Origin: Acanthacorydalis orientalis
Lineage: Eukaryota > Arthropoda > Insecta > Megaloptera > Corydalidae
Length of the DNA: 64,000 nucleotides
Direction: 5' to 3'
Assembly: GCA_034766995.1 (NCBI GenBank)
Contig: CM068320.1
Span: 9,645,001-9,709,000, forward strand
The notes beneath the pieces are model-generated. The model had not been told where the DNA came from. It made no database searches and saw only the letters and a program-made list of their open reading frames with translations. The position numbers and the translations under genes are program-made. Of the stretch, positions 1 through 9,947 are shown piece by piece. The first letter of the stretch is position 1. Each line of letters begins with the position of its first letter.

Positions 1-174
1 ATGTAATTACATCAATATTTTTTTGTATTTTTAAATTACATTAAATTTATGAAAATATACGTTTCGTTCAAATTATCAATCAAAAATTTCATATATCTTG
101 GACACATTTTTAAGTTTTTCAAAAAACATCCAATTTTAATTAAATATATTTCAGTAAATAGAAATTACTAGATA

Positions 175-476
175 TTATGTTGATAGGAAAATAATTGATT
201 TTTTTCTGAATTCTAACATTATTTTTTCAATGAAAGTGTCATTTCATCGTGCTCATGTTAATACCATTTTAAAGTGCCTTTTTCGGTCTGTATTTTGGTA
301 ACATTAACTTAATAAAGTTAATTTTGCTATAAATTAGACTATTGAATTAAAGATAAAAAAAAGAAAATAACAGAATTTTTTGTAAGAGTTCGAAACGGGT
401 GGTAAAGCAGCAGAAACTGCTTGTAAACAAAATGATGCTTTTGATGTGGGTGTTGTTAAGGAACATACAGTGTTGC
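175..476 (+). mobile_element. Mariner deletion-family copy A, 5' half only
   Basis: This is the left end of the non-autonomous mariner family also found at 42636, 50934, 53946 and 55888. It starts after a TA with a degenerate inverted-repeat end containing ATAGGAAAATAATTG. It then follows the other copies through the leader and the first helix-turn-helix coding segment (residues resembling KTGGKAAETA). Homology stops abruptly at about 476, inside the HTH segment, and a Tc1-like sequence follows without a gap. The reading frame has no intact start and is not expected to be functional. Assignment rests on base-level similarity to the other copies visible by eye. Confidence 0.75.
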
Positions 477-479
477 ACC

Positions 480-1434
480 TCGATTTTCCGAACGATTCAC
501 TGAGCCGTATATCGAGCTCGAGTTGCTAGAAGAAAACTTGCATAAAGTGAATCAAACAGGAAAAAACGTCTAGAGTTTGCAAAAGAGTACTTAGGTATGA
601 TTCCAAATTTTTGGGATAACGTAATTTTCTCCGACGAGAATAAGTTCAACATTTTTGAATCGAATGACCGTATTATAGTTTGAAGACAACCTGGAAAAGA
701 ACTCAATCCTAAAAATCTTCAAAGAGCTGTTAAATTCGGTGGCGGAAGAGTAATAGTGTGGGGCTGCATGTCGGCCAGAGGTCCAGATAACTTAGTGATA
801 ATTCATGGGATAATGGACTTGATCTAAAACTTATTAAAAAATAATTTTAAAGAAAGTGCAATACATATGGGAATAGATCCAGGTTTTTATATCCAACAAG
901 ATAACGATCCGAAGCACACCGCTTAAAATGGGTGCCAGTGGATCATTTATAATTGCCCACATGTATTGGAAACTACTCAATCGCCAGACATGAAGCCAAT
1001 AGAAAATCTGTGGGCCCTTATCGAAGAGCATATCAGAAAACATTACATTTCCAATAAAGAACAGTTAAAAAGGATACTTTTAGAAGAATGAAGCAAAATA
1101 ACGCCTGAACAAACAGAACACTTAGTTAAATCTATACCAAAACGACTTCTAGCTGTAAGTAATGCCAATGTAACCCTACAAAATATTACTTTAAAAATTT
1201 CATTACATTTTGATGGTTATTTATCAATTGTTTGAATACTTTTGCGTTGCATATTTTTTAGTTTCCTGGAAAAGTGTATTAATGAAAATTAAATTTATAA
1301 TTATAAGTGAAACATATATGGGTTTAACTAAAACAAAATAGTGAAAATTCTAAAAGAACACCTTTAATTTAAAGAGAAAATTAGCATTTTGTTTAAAATT
1401 TCCAACTGTATGAATACTTTTTCTGGTCAGTGTG
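480..1434 (+). mobile_element. Tc1-like transposon relic, 3' part
   Basis: Conceptual translation across several frames gives the catalytic half of a Tc1-type DD34E transposase. The first aspartate lies in a FSDENKF-like segment near 630, the second in QQDNDPKHTA near 897-926, and the glutamate in SPDMKPIENLW near 985-1015. In-frame stops and frame changes make it a pseudogene. The right terminus is a Tc1-type inverted repeat (reverse complement CACTGACCAGAAAAAGTATT) ending about 1434 with a TA next to it. The N-terminal DNA-binding half and left inverted repeat are missing; mariner sequence takes their place. A related relic lies at 16355-16970. Confidence 0.75.
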
Positions 1435-1576
1435 TACTTTTGGTTAGTCTATTGTTAGTGAGATGTATGAGTATTAACAAATTACACCTGAAAAATTCCA
1501 ATTCTTATTCATAATCAATATATAACTTATGAATATTAGAAATCTATTATTTTTGTTCAATTTTAAGATCATCATT

Positions 1577-1581
1577 ATATG

Positions 1582-1623
<42 letters not shown>

Positions 1624-1634
1624 CACACACACAT
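1577..1634. repeat. (TA)n/(CA)n microsatellite
   Basis: Perfect TA dinucleotides run into an ACAC stretch. The ORFs through it are only Ile-Tyr repeats. Confidence 0.95.
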
Positions 1635-1799
1635 ACATGCACGTGGGTGTTTTCATCAAGCAAACCAAGCTGATGTTCTACTGTTAGAAAATAGGGAACT
1701 AGCTAGAGTATAATACGACTATCATGGTATAGTAGATAGGCAGTAAGGTAGGTAAGCATGCAGGCAGATAGGTAGATAGATCGGTGTGTGTGGATGGAA

Positions 1800-1985
1800 A
1801 ACCCAGTTTTTCCGTCATTCTGCTAACTTGGCTCGCGTTCAAGCGGTTGCTATAGTAACCACCTACAGCCAGCCGACGAGCTTGTGCCGGATCGCGCGCG
1901 CGAGGAGATCTCGCGCCCTCCATATCGAACGTCGCCGTTGTTCGCATGTTACGCGGTCATGGGATCGGGAACGTTTACATAACAC
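1800..1985. other. GC-rich island, possible promoter or regulatory element
   Basis: About 185 bases with many CpG steps, including a GCGCGCGCG run near 1893-1901 and a small inverted repeat GCGCGAG...CTCGCGC, stand out from the AT-rich surroundings. Short ORFs cross it on both strands but none resembles a known family. It contains the X-box annotated separately. It could be a promoter, a first exon or an enhancer; the sequence alone does not decide. Confidence 0.45.
1846..1859. promoter_or_regulatory. Candidate RFX X-box
   Basis: GTTGCTATAGTAAC matches the RFX half-site pattern GYTRYY-N2-RRHRAC on both halves. In animals RFX factors bind such sites upstream of ciliary genes. The site sits in a GC-rich island, which makes a chance match less attractive, but no target gene is visible nearby. 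Confidence 0.45.
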
Positions 1986-2080
1986 CTACCTACATGGAAA
2001 GCTGAGTGGTACCATTTTCCGCTCAAAGGTATTTATAAAATGCTAAAAATGTCGATGGCACAGTTGTATGAGAGTATTAT

Positions 2081-2081
<1 letters not shown>

Positions 2082-2128
<47 letters not shown>
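2082..2128. repeat. (TA)n microsatellite
   Basis: An uninterrupted TA tract of about 47 bases. Confidence 0.95.
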
Positions 2129-2130
<2 letters not shown>

Positions 2131-2419
2131 GAACCACAATTTGTAAATTAAGTTTAAATTTTATTGGATGTTTTGGATATTGGAGACATCCATTCAAAGG
2201 CATTTAAATAGTTCGATGAATTTAATCATACCTCAACATAACTCATATAGTTGGACTTAAAAATGATTTTTCAGATCCAAAGTTATTTCCGTTATGTATA
2301 CTGTAAGGGCAGTGTAATTGGTTCATTCTTGTTTACTTTCTTTATCAATGACTTTTCCAAATCACATATACTTTTTCAAATACACTCTTGGCAAACTACG
2401 AACACAATTTTTTTTTGTA

Positions 2420-2760
2420 TCAGGTTGGTGCAAAAATAATTGCGGTTTTTACGTATCGAGTATAAAAATACATATATCAGTTAAAAATTATTTTTATTAA
2501 TCAAAATAAAGACCATTGGTCTGCAGACATTTCTCCCAACGGGAAACAAGTTTGTTTATTCGTACAAGATAGAGTTCTGGAGTCCTGGAATTAACGAATT
2601 CATCGAAAGCGCTTTGAGCTGATGCTTTACCTTTGAAAACATTTTCTCGTAGGAAACTACTCAATGTTTTTAAAAACATGATTAATCTGTCGGAGACAGG
2701 TCGAAGGCTGCGACAGGCTTGAGAAAAACGGGAAATCAGACGGAGCTAAATCAGGTAATG
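2420..2760 (-). mobile_element. Cecropia-type mariner, 3' fragment
   Basis: Read on the minus strand, this encodes the C-terminus of a DD34D mariner transposase. A PDLAPSDF-like segment (third catalytic aspartate) lies near 2735-2757, and a frame ending SRWEKCLQTNGLYFD lies at 2497-2540. Beyond it lies the terminal inverted repeat GGTTGGTGCAAAAATAATTG (from 2423), close to the ends known for Hsmar1/cecropia-type mariners. The DNA-binding domain and first two catalytic aspartates are absent, so this is a truncated dead copy. Confidence 0.85.
2497..2757 (-). pseudogene. Mariner transposase C-terminal remnant
   Basis: The last 60 codons are open (2497-2679) and carry the family's typical ending, in which a W-x-K-C motif precedes a G-x-Y-F terminus. 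The segment upstream, with the D-L-A-P-S-D motif, is in a different frame because of a small indel. No start codon, N-terminal HTH or other catalytic residues remain. Confidence 0.8.
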
Positions 2761-3303
2761 TTGTAAAATATTGTTATTTATATTATTATTATTTAATACG
2801 TTCAACTTTCTGTAACTAAAATTGGATAATAATATGTAGCACAACTGTCGTTGTATATTCTGACTAAAATCAAAGGGAAGCGTGTAGGATATTAATACAA
2901 AGACAGATAAACACAACCCAGACGATGACTTGTTAAGAACTACTGGAGTGTATGAAGACGATTGGTAATTTTGGACAAGGCACGCAATGCCTTTTCAATT
3001 AAAATTTTCCGTTTAGATCTATAATTTAATTTTTTATTCATTATATTTTTCGATGTCGACAAGAATTTAATCAATAATAATAATAATATATTTCAATTCG
3101 AATTCGATCATTATATTTGTGTATAATATTGTTTGTCATATCTATGACAGGATAATAAAATCTTTAAATAACATCAAATTGTTTGTTATTCCATAAAATT
3201 TCAATCGTTAGAGATATTCAATTTATTTTTTAATACATTTAAATATTTCTAAATAGTAATTTCTAAACAGTATCACACATGTCTGTAAAAAGCGGATATT
3301 ATA

Positions 3304-4581
3304 CAGAATGGGGCATAAAAATCTTCTATTTTGAAGAGGCACTGTGTGAGATGTAGTGGGGGTAAAAATGTGGAGTAGATTTAATTCGGTAGGTTGGGCT
3401 CTGCCGTTTTTAGTACCCATCATGAATTAGACCGGTAAACATCAGGGCTTTGTTGTTTAAGCGTATTATGAGAACAACGGTTCCGTGATAACGACGCCGA
3501 GAGCGTTCCGTACACGCTTCGCGCTCGGTCGAAATGTATCTGTACTAGATCAGAAAACGATTTTGATATGGATTTCTAATCTTTGGGTAACTGGATCCAC
3601 ACTGAAAAAAAATTATCTGGCAGACCGTTAGAACGTCAGAAAATGTGGAAGCAGTAAGAGCATTCATTCAGCAATCACAAAGGCATCATAAGCATGTCAT
3701 GAAACTGAGAATACCAAGTCGGGGTTTAGGGAGGATTCTGCATGCAGATTTAAAATTTCATCCTTAAAAAATGATTTTCGTTCAAGAATTAAGTAAGAGA
3801 GAGAGAGAGAGATCACATCAACTGCAGAGCCTTAAGTGCGAAAATTCTTGAATAGGTGCAGCTGTTCCGAGTAGCGATGAGGCTCATTTCCATATCAGTG
3901 GAGCCGAAAATAAGCAGAATTTTCGCTATTGGGCTGAACATTAACCTTCGTGAATTCCACGAACGACCACTCCACTCTCCTCGCGTAACTGTTTGGTGTG
4001 CAGTTTCCGATTTTTTGAGCAAGGTGATGCAACAGTAACTGTGACCTCTGACCGGTATGTTGAAATGTTGGAGACCTTTCTGCGCCCCAAACTGGACAAT
4101 GTATGGTTTCAACAAAACAAAACGTGTGCGGTTCAACAAAACATGTGTGCTTTCAACAGGACGGGGCCACAGATCACACAGCACGACGTTCGCTCGAGTG
4201 TTTGGGGAAATGTTTCCTGAACGTTTGATCTCTTTAAGGGAAGACGTGGGATGGCCGACACGGTCGCCACATTTAAGCCCATGTGACTTTTTCCTTTGCA
4301 GATACTTGAAGGAAAAAGGTTTTCAAACATTGTCCTCAATCTCTTGAGGATTTGAAGGAAAGGATCAGACAGGAAATCGACGCCATTCCACCTGAGATGA
4401 CCCGGAGAGTATTGAGAAATTCCGGGACCGTCTTTAGCAATGTATTGCCAACGACGGCCGCCATTTGTCTGATATGATTTTTAAAATCCATTAAAACAAA
4501 ACATTTTTATGTACTTTTCAGAAATAAATACATTTTTTATATACCCTTTCAAAATGTGGGAGATCTTTATGCACCGCCCTG
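3304..4581 (+). mobile_element. IS630/mariner-type element, nearly full length
   Basis: Both ends carry matching inverted repeats: CAGAATGGGGCATAAAAATC on the left, and the reverse complement CAGGGCGGTGCATAAAGATC on the right. Each is flanked by TA (3302-3303 and 4582-4583). The 1.28-kb span is the usual full length for this superfamily. Between the ends lies a broken transposase reading frame. A (GA)n expansion near 3798-3812 interrupts the coding region. The similar element at 18206-19467 belongs to the same broad group but has different ends. Confidence 0.85.
3460..4494 (+). pseudogene. IS630/mariner-type DDE transposase, broken
   Basis: Joining frames by eye gives an N-terminal HTH region (RAFRTRFALGRNVSV near 3500), the first catalytic aspartate in DEAHFHISG near 3877, the second in FQQDGATDHTA near 4154-4186, and the third in SPHLSPCDFFL near 4265. 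The C-terminus, with NDGRHLSDMIFKIH-like sequence, ends at the TAA at 4492. Stops and frameshifts occur throughout the 5' half. Just before the second aspartate the motif is repeated imperfectly about three times (4105-4162), inserting roughly 15 codons. All three acidic positions survive, but the frame does not. Confidence 0.8.
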
Positions 4582-4599
4582 TATAAAAAAATAAATATA

Positions 4600-5990
4600 T
4601 TTTTAAATACTACAATTATGTTTCCTTTGAGTGTGATTTGTTTTTTAAAACTACAATGTTCCAGCAGTCATGTTCCAGAAATTTTGAATGGTATCAACCA
4701 AAGGAATAAAAGCTATTCACAGAAATCATCAATATTCCTGGAATTGTTCCAAACACATATACGTAGATCATTAATAGCGAGGAACAACGCTCGTTTCCAT
4801 CTATATGTGAAAATGTGGATGTGTATATATATATATATGATATTGTTACTGTACGTATATAATAAAACTTTTAAAACAAAAGCAATATAATCAGATAATA
4901 AGGCTAATAACAGATGAATAGTCAATGACACTAATCTGGATTATGATGTACAATTATAGTTCCGGAATCATTTATGAGTTGTCTTGTTTATTTTTAATTT
5001 GAATGTACAGCCATTACAAATTGTACAGTGTATCCTGTTCTGGTATATCAAGGTTTTACCGTACAAGAGCAGTGCGAAGCTGTTTGATATAACAGCAATA
5101 TACATTTATCGATAAAGAATGCAGTCTATCTATTTTTGCAAAATTACTACACGGGGATTTAAAAAGGCAGAAAGTTAGTTTATATTTTTCTTTACACACT
5201 TACAGTAATTTCATTTCTATAGGCACCAAAAACTATTTATTTTTATTATTATCTTGAAATCATACATCGTACAATATCTCAATATAAATAATTTATTTTT
5301 CAATCTACAAAACTTACGATAGGCATCACTCTTCGTTTTCAATGGCATCTTTCAGTTTGAAAGATTTCGATAGTAACCATAAGAAAATGGGAAACATTTC
5401 CAACCATAATCAATATGTAGGTCACTCTTCATGACAAACATATGACCTAGCATCGTCGTAGAAAATGAGTACCCTTTACCACTGCAGATCGAAGTAATTG
5501 TAGTGAATTTTCTTGTGAAATTTTTATGAGGTGAACTATCAATGAAAATTATTGCTAAGCCAGGACATCTTTATGAACATAAATGTCGACATTTCTTAAA
5601 TTTCGACAATTCTATATGCTTCCAGTGATTTGTTTTAAGATAAAACCATGCGTTTATAATTTGCTATTAAATATGATTTTATTGTAAAAAGTACACATTG
5701 TTCGATTGGTATAACAATAATTCAAGACATACGTGTCAAATACTTATAACCTTAAACTACAACAGAAAAAACGGTTACTTTAATTCAACACTGTGTCAAT
5801 TTGTGTAGAATTTATAAAATATTCATTGTATACATGTGAAACGTATTATATATTATTACAAATATACACATTATACATACATGGTAATTGAGAATAAAAT
5901 ATTGCATTTTTAAATTTAATTCAAAAATTAGCATTTATGTTGTGTTCACGACAGACATAAGCGTATATACAAGAGAATATTTATGTGCAT
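4600..5990. other. No gene recognised
   Basis: AT-rich sequence with two short ORFs around 4618-4931 that look like chance frames. I see no domain, repeat end or RNA gene. Confidence 0.6.
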
Positions 5991-5993
5991 TTG

Positions 5994-5999
5994 TATATA

Positions 6000-6045
<46 letters not shown>
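5994..6045. repeat. (TA)n microsatellite
   Basis: TA tract with one TGTA interruption. Confidence 0.95.
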
Positions 6046-6050
<5 letters not shown>

Positions 6051-6289
6051 AAAATTTTAATTTTCTTCATTTACTTTTTTATATTAGAGATACCTATTAG
6101 TAATTTATAATTCTATTAATATCGCATCATTCGAATATAATAAAAATTTAAATATATTAATTTGCTCTATAGATAGAATATTAAGCATATCGTATTTAAG
6201 TCTTACTGCAGATAAACATACCTCTGGCATCAGCATCATATCGACAGCATCATTCGCATTTATTGTTTATCTTTCATTATTTTATACAT

Positions 6290-6418
6290 CCTGTCAGACA
6301 GGATCGACGGGCGACTACACCGGCGCCCCACGCGTCGTTCTATTTCCGACGCCCGCGCTCACGTCATTTCCGCCAGAAGCACTAGACCAACGTCGCTATG
6401 CAACTCTCCCTTGTATTG
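6290..6418. other. GC-rich island, possible regulatory element
   Basis: About 130 bases of CpG-rich sequence in an AT-rich setting. It contains the palindrome CTGTCAGACAG at its left edge, an imperfect inverted pair GACGGGCG / CGCCCGCG, and CTCACGTCATTTCCGCC, which holds a half CRE (CGTCA) and an ETS-like core. No reading frame of interest. Function is unknown. Confidence 0.35.
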
Positions 6419-6514
6419 CATTAAACTACATATTCACAGGCTTAACAATGTTTAACTAGTAATAGAATTGATCAGTCATTTAAATTTGCAGATGTATACT
6501 ATTGTACACATACA

Positions 6515-6541
6515 AGTAACATACATACAAACATACATACA

Positions 6542-6598
<57 letters not shown>
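6515..6598. repeat. (ACAT)n then (TA)n microsatellite
   Basis: About a dozen ACAT/CATA units run directly into a TA tract. Confidence 0.95.
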
Positions 6599-6599
<1 letters not shown>

Positions 6600-6600
<1 letters not shown>

Positions 6601-7848
6601 CATAAAATTATAGAAAAGTTTATAATTTTTCCCATACTGCATTTAAATTATCGAACAAAAACACTGTCCATCATTCTAATGACTTATAAACCTCTATTTT
6701 CATAAGTCCTGTTGATACTATTCATTAAGATTATTGTCAGTGGCTTTCAGTTTTTACAATTGTCAAATTTAAGAGGTGAGTTTATAATTATTGACATCAC
6801 ATGTAACATTTAGTACAAATGAGTTTAAATATAAAAAATTACAGAAACAATAGACTGCAATGTTTAAAAACCCCTTACTTTACAATCTACTAATGCTCTT
6901 GCTTTTAATATTTACGAAATCTGTATAAACAATTTCAATTTATATATGATAAACGATATTTTTTCTAGCAGAAATTCGCTAAATTCTCGAAAAATAGTTA
7001 TCAATAAACGTAGGTTAGGATAATACAATAACTGTAAAATAAAAGTACAGTAATTGATACAGTTCTGCAGTATCAGTTGTGATAGTATATTATTAAGTCA
7101 AAGAGGTTACTTTTGATTAATTAATGATAAACATTTTATGATAATTTCAGATGCATCATATCTCTGGTTTGATTAAATAATTTACTGTTTATATTAAATC
7201 ATTTTTTTAATAGTGAAAAAAAGCACATTAAAATTTTTATGTAAAAACTCTGTTGTTGCAATTTATTTATTCTTAAATTAAATCTTGATTTTGAACACAA
7301 CAGACTTATAAGTAATCGATTTTGTTTGTTTATTAGACCGTAATAGAGAAGAAATACAGTTTATTGATTTAGATTTCTAGTTTACATAAAACATCAAACG
7401 ATACAAAAGCAATCTTAACCAATAATTGTACCAATAAGATAAATTTAAATTAATTAATGTTATTATTTGGTTATCAGCCTTTTCCGTATTCAATATGCTT
7501 TATTATTAAAATTTATACATTCAAAATCGAAACACTGAAATCATCTTTTCGTATCTTAGATTGTATTTTATCTGAAAGTTTCATTATTTTTTATATATTT
7601 TTTGCGCCATTCCTCTTTATATATTATTTATAATATAAGTATATAAAAGCTCTTCATTGATTTATTTTTAGTATAACACTGCTGTAAAGTTTAAATAAAT
7701 GTTGGTGCAAATATTAACTATTAGAAACAATGCTATGCTTGACAAGTTAAATTATATACCCTTGTGCTCTTAACTATTAATACCTTTAAACAATAAACTA
7801 ACAGAAGCTTTTATTTTACGTTTTATTATCAAATACTTATACAGAAAA
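6600..7848. other. No gene recognised
   Basis: AT-rich sequence with stop codons in every frame and no inverted-repeat boundary that I could pair. Confidence 0.6.
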
Positions 7849-8029
7849 TCTTCCTATATATAACAAACAATTCCATCGTAAAATTTCCATAAAACATTTT
7901 TATTTATTTTTCGTGTAGACCACCTCCTCGCAACACCGCTTCCCCCGCTACACTCGACAAGTAATACGTTAACCATTTCCGATCATCAATGACTGGTTCA
8001 TGGATATCGCGTTATCTCTGTTCTGATTG

Positions 8030-8365
8030 ATTGACATCAGTCACATGTATGTAGAGCTCTCTCACAGTACACAACGAAAGAGGTATACGATTTCACTGTA
8101 AAACTGATAAGAAATGTATTCAAAATATTGTATTCACTGAAGCTTAAGAGTTAAAAAATTGTTACACGTTTTAAGATTGTGTTTTGTTGTTAATTTCTAT
8201 CAACTTTTCCAATAAAAAATTTACGATTTACATTTTACGCAGATCATTTGTGCGTATAATTTGTTAATTTCTGTTATTTGTTAGCGAGGAGGGAGCGTCA
8301 ACGAACAGGGGGCGAATCTCCACGGAGGTCGGCGAGCATAGCGAGTAGGGAGCAAACCCCCCTGG
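8030..8365 (+). mobile_element. Helitron-like repeat family, copy 2
   Basis: The repeat shares CATCAGTCACATGTA with copy 1 (near 37580) and a GC-rich 3' block reading GCGAGCATAGCGAGTAGGGA, then CAAACCCCCCTGG, followed by T. The end therefore reads CTGG|T, fitting the CTRR|T rule of Helitron 3' ends, with a weak G-run/C-run stem just before it. Within 8284-8325 a similar G-rich block occurs a second time, as if two ends lie in tandem. The left boundary is uncertain; a TC-starting point near 7849 is possible. No protein is encoded. Confidence 0.5.
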
Positions 8366-8577
8366 TATTTATAAAAACAATATCATTCCGAAAGAAAATT
8401 TATATCGAAAATATTCTTTTCTCAATTCGTTAATAAAAAAATTGGTAGGTAGTGTCGGAGTCATTACCGCTGAGGTTTTTGGCGGAAAACGTCTTACCTA
8501 AGCGGTGTTGTCGGTGCGTGGTGTTTGTAGGGTTGGTAAGAAAGAAATGAGCACAACAAACTTGTGTGTCTTTTTAT

Positions 8578-9333
8578 TTATTTCTCACAATGCTGACTAA
8601 TTTGTAAAATTTTGTTAAAGACAGGACAATGGTACGAGTAGTACAATATGTAAGACTTACATGCTACACTTCTAGAGAACATTAAGTCCATAATGGTATT
8701 CTTTAAAATTGCGAAGCCAGTTGGATCCGTGGCCAAGATCAATCTAAACTTGTCGTTCAGAAACTGTTTCAGATGATCGTTCGACGCATCAATGTTAAAG
8801 TCCCCGGTGAGCAGAAGCGGTATGTTGGGATCGCAGGGCCAGCCACTAACTATTGTTCTGACATGCTCTGTATAGTAAAGCATTCGTTGAAAAAGAAACA
8901 TCTCGATATAGTTGAGAGGCAAGTGTGTTGGCTTCAGCGGATACGCGAAACCGTTAATTTTACTCAACGTTGGCACCTTTCTTTGCTTTACTAATGTAAA
9001 GCAGTTTGAGCACAACATGAACTGTTGAACGTCTTCATCTGTAAATTCCTGTTGTAAGAATTGCAACATAGCTGCATTTGGCCGTTCTAAATTCTGGAAC
9101 CATATTCGGTTACAAATTCCACAAACAGAACCCGACTTGTTGCCATAAAATGTCTTTTCAAAGTGCACCATCGCCAGACGCCAATGGGTTTTAAAAACTA
9201 AGTACGTATTCTTAAACGCTACATCTGCTTCTGTTTCGTCGCATTCCATCGGTTCCATCTCACTGTCTACATCTATTCCCTGTGAACTTGCATCAGGCGT
9301 TGCAGCGTTCGCGTGACTGTTGTTCAACCTCAA
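8578..9333 (-). pseudogene. DUF6570-like region fused to Helentron endonuclease
   Basis: This 251-codon frame is the longest non-RT frame in the window. Residues about 70-150 contain a Cys pattern (C-G-I-C and later C-S-N-C) and the sequence around KINGFAYP, as in the DUF6570 region near the start of Helitron/Helentron proteins. Residues about 155-235 switch to an exonuclease-endonuclease-phosphatase fold end, with LLLTGDFNID (GDFN catalytic motif) and a later S-x-H-C-P-V-F segment in the place of the family's S-D-H. The switch occurs near residue 150, where the Rep and helicase domains have been lost. The first part is in a different frame (9293-9553), so this is a frameshifted remnant. Confidence 0.7.
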
Positions 9334-9553
9334 CTTGTCGACGCTGCCTCATCCTCCGCATTCGTTCTGCTGCTGTCATAGGGACCTTTTTGGATTCCTC
9401 ATTTAGTCTTCTTTCACTTTGTAAACGTTTACGATACTTATTAACCTTCTTGTTTTGAAGATATTTGGATATTTTTAAAATTTTAGAGAAAATCAGTTCC
9501 AGTTTCAACACTTTATCAGTGTGTATCTTTTCAATTGCTTTCACTATTGTCAC
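9293..9553 (-). pseudogene. Helentron protein N-terminal segment
   Basis: An 86-codon, strongly basic frame ending in MTAAERMRRMRQRR and then a Glu/Gln-rich stretch. This resembles the basic leader that precedes DUF6570 in Helitron-type proteins. It overlaps the next frame by 41 bases; a single frameshift near 9300 separates them, and the second frame continues the protein. It starts near a candidate element promoter with TGACGTCA at 9709-9716. Confidence 0.6.
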
Positions 9554-9708
9554 TGTTAGTATTTTACTTTATAGCACTCGTCCAGATCTGTCAAACGATA
9601 CCTCGCACAACATCCTCCACGCACGCACTCTTGAGCTACATTAATTTTTTCGCGCGGCGAACCGATAACATTACACACTACAATTTGGCGACAATGTGTG
9701 GCGGCCTG

Positions 9709-9716
9709 TGACGTCA
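9709..9716. promoter_or_regulatory. Palindromic CRE-type site
   Basis: TGACGTCA, the full cAMP-response element palindrome, sits in a CpG-rich stretch (9640-9725) about 155 bases upstream of the Helentron leader frame. It may belong to the element's own promoter. Function is inferred only from the motif. Confidence 0.35.
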
Positions 9717-9947
9717 CGCGCTTGATGGTAACATTGCGTAACATTCTTACATCTTTGCTCTATTAAACCATGTATCGCTTATTTGGATATGCGTTATAGT
9801 TTTAAAGTCATTAAGAATTGTTTAATACACACAAAATCGTAACATCGACTTTCGCACAGTTTCCACACATATTGAACCCGCGCGTAAGACGTTTTCCGTC
9901 AAAATTATAAAAAAAGTTGTTTTTACTTTTATTTTATATTACCATGC

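Larger units (their letters stand above)
8464..9900 (-). mobile_element. Helentron (Helitron2-like) deletion derivative
   Basis: A 15-bp perfect inverted repeat bounds the unit: CGGAAAACGTCTTAC at 8483-8497 and its reverse complement at 9884-9898. Inside, on the minus strand, two overlapping frames encode the N-terminal leader plus a DUF6570-like region joined to the C-terminal endonuclease of a Helentron polyprotein. The Rep nuclease and helicase that normally lie between are missing, so it cannot move by itself. Short inverted repeats near both ends fit the asymmetric ends described for Helentrons. Exact termini were not determined. Confidence 0.7.

Noticed and set aside
3813..4184. 123-codon frame on the minus strand
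   Set aside because: It is antisense to the IS630-type transposase, whose motifs are clear on the plus strand.
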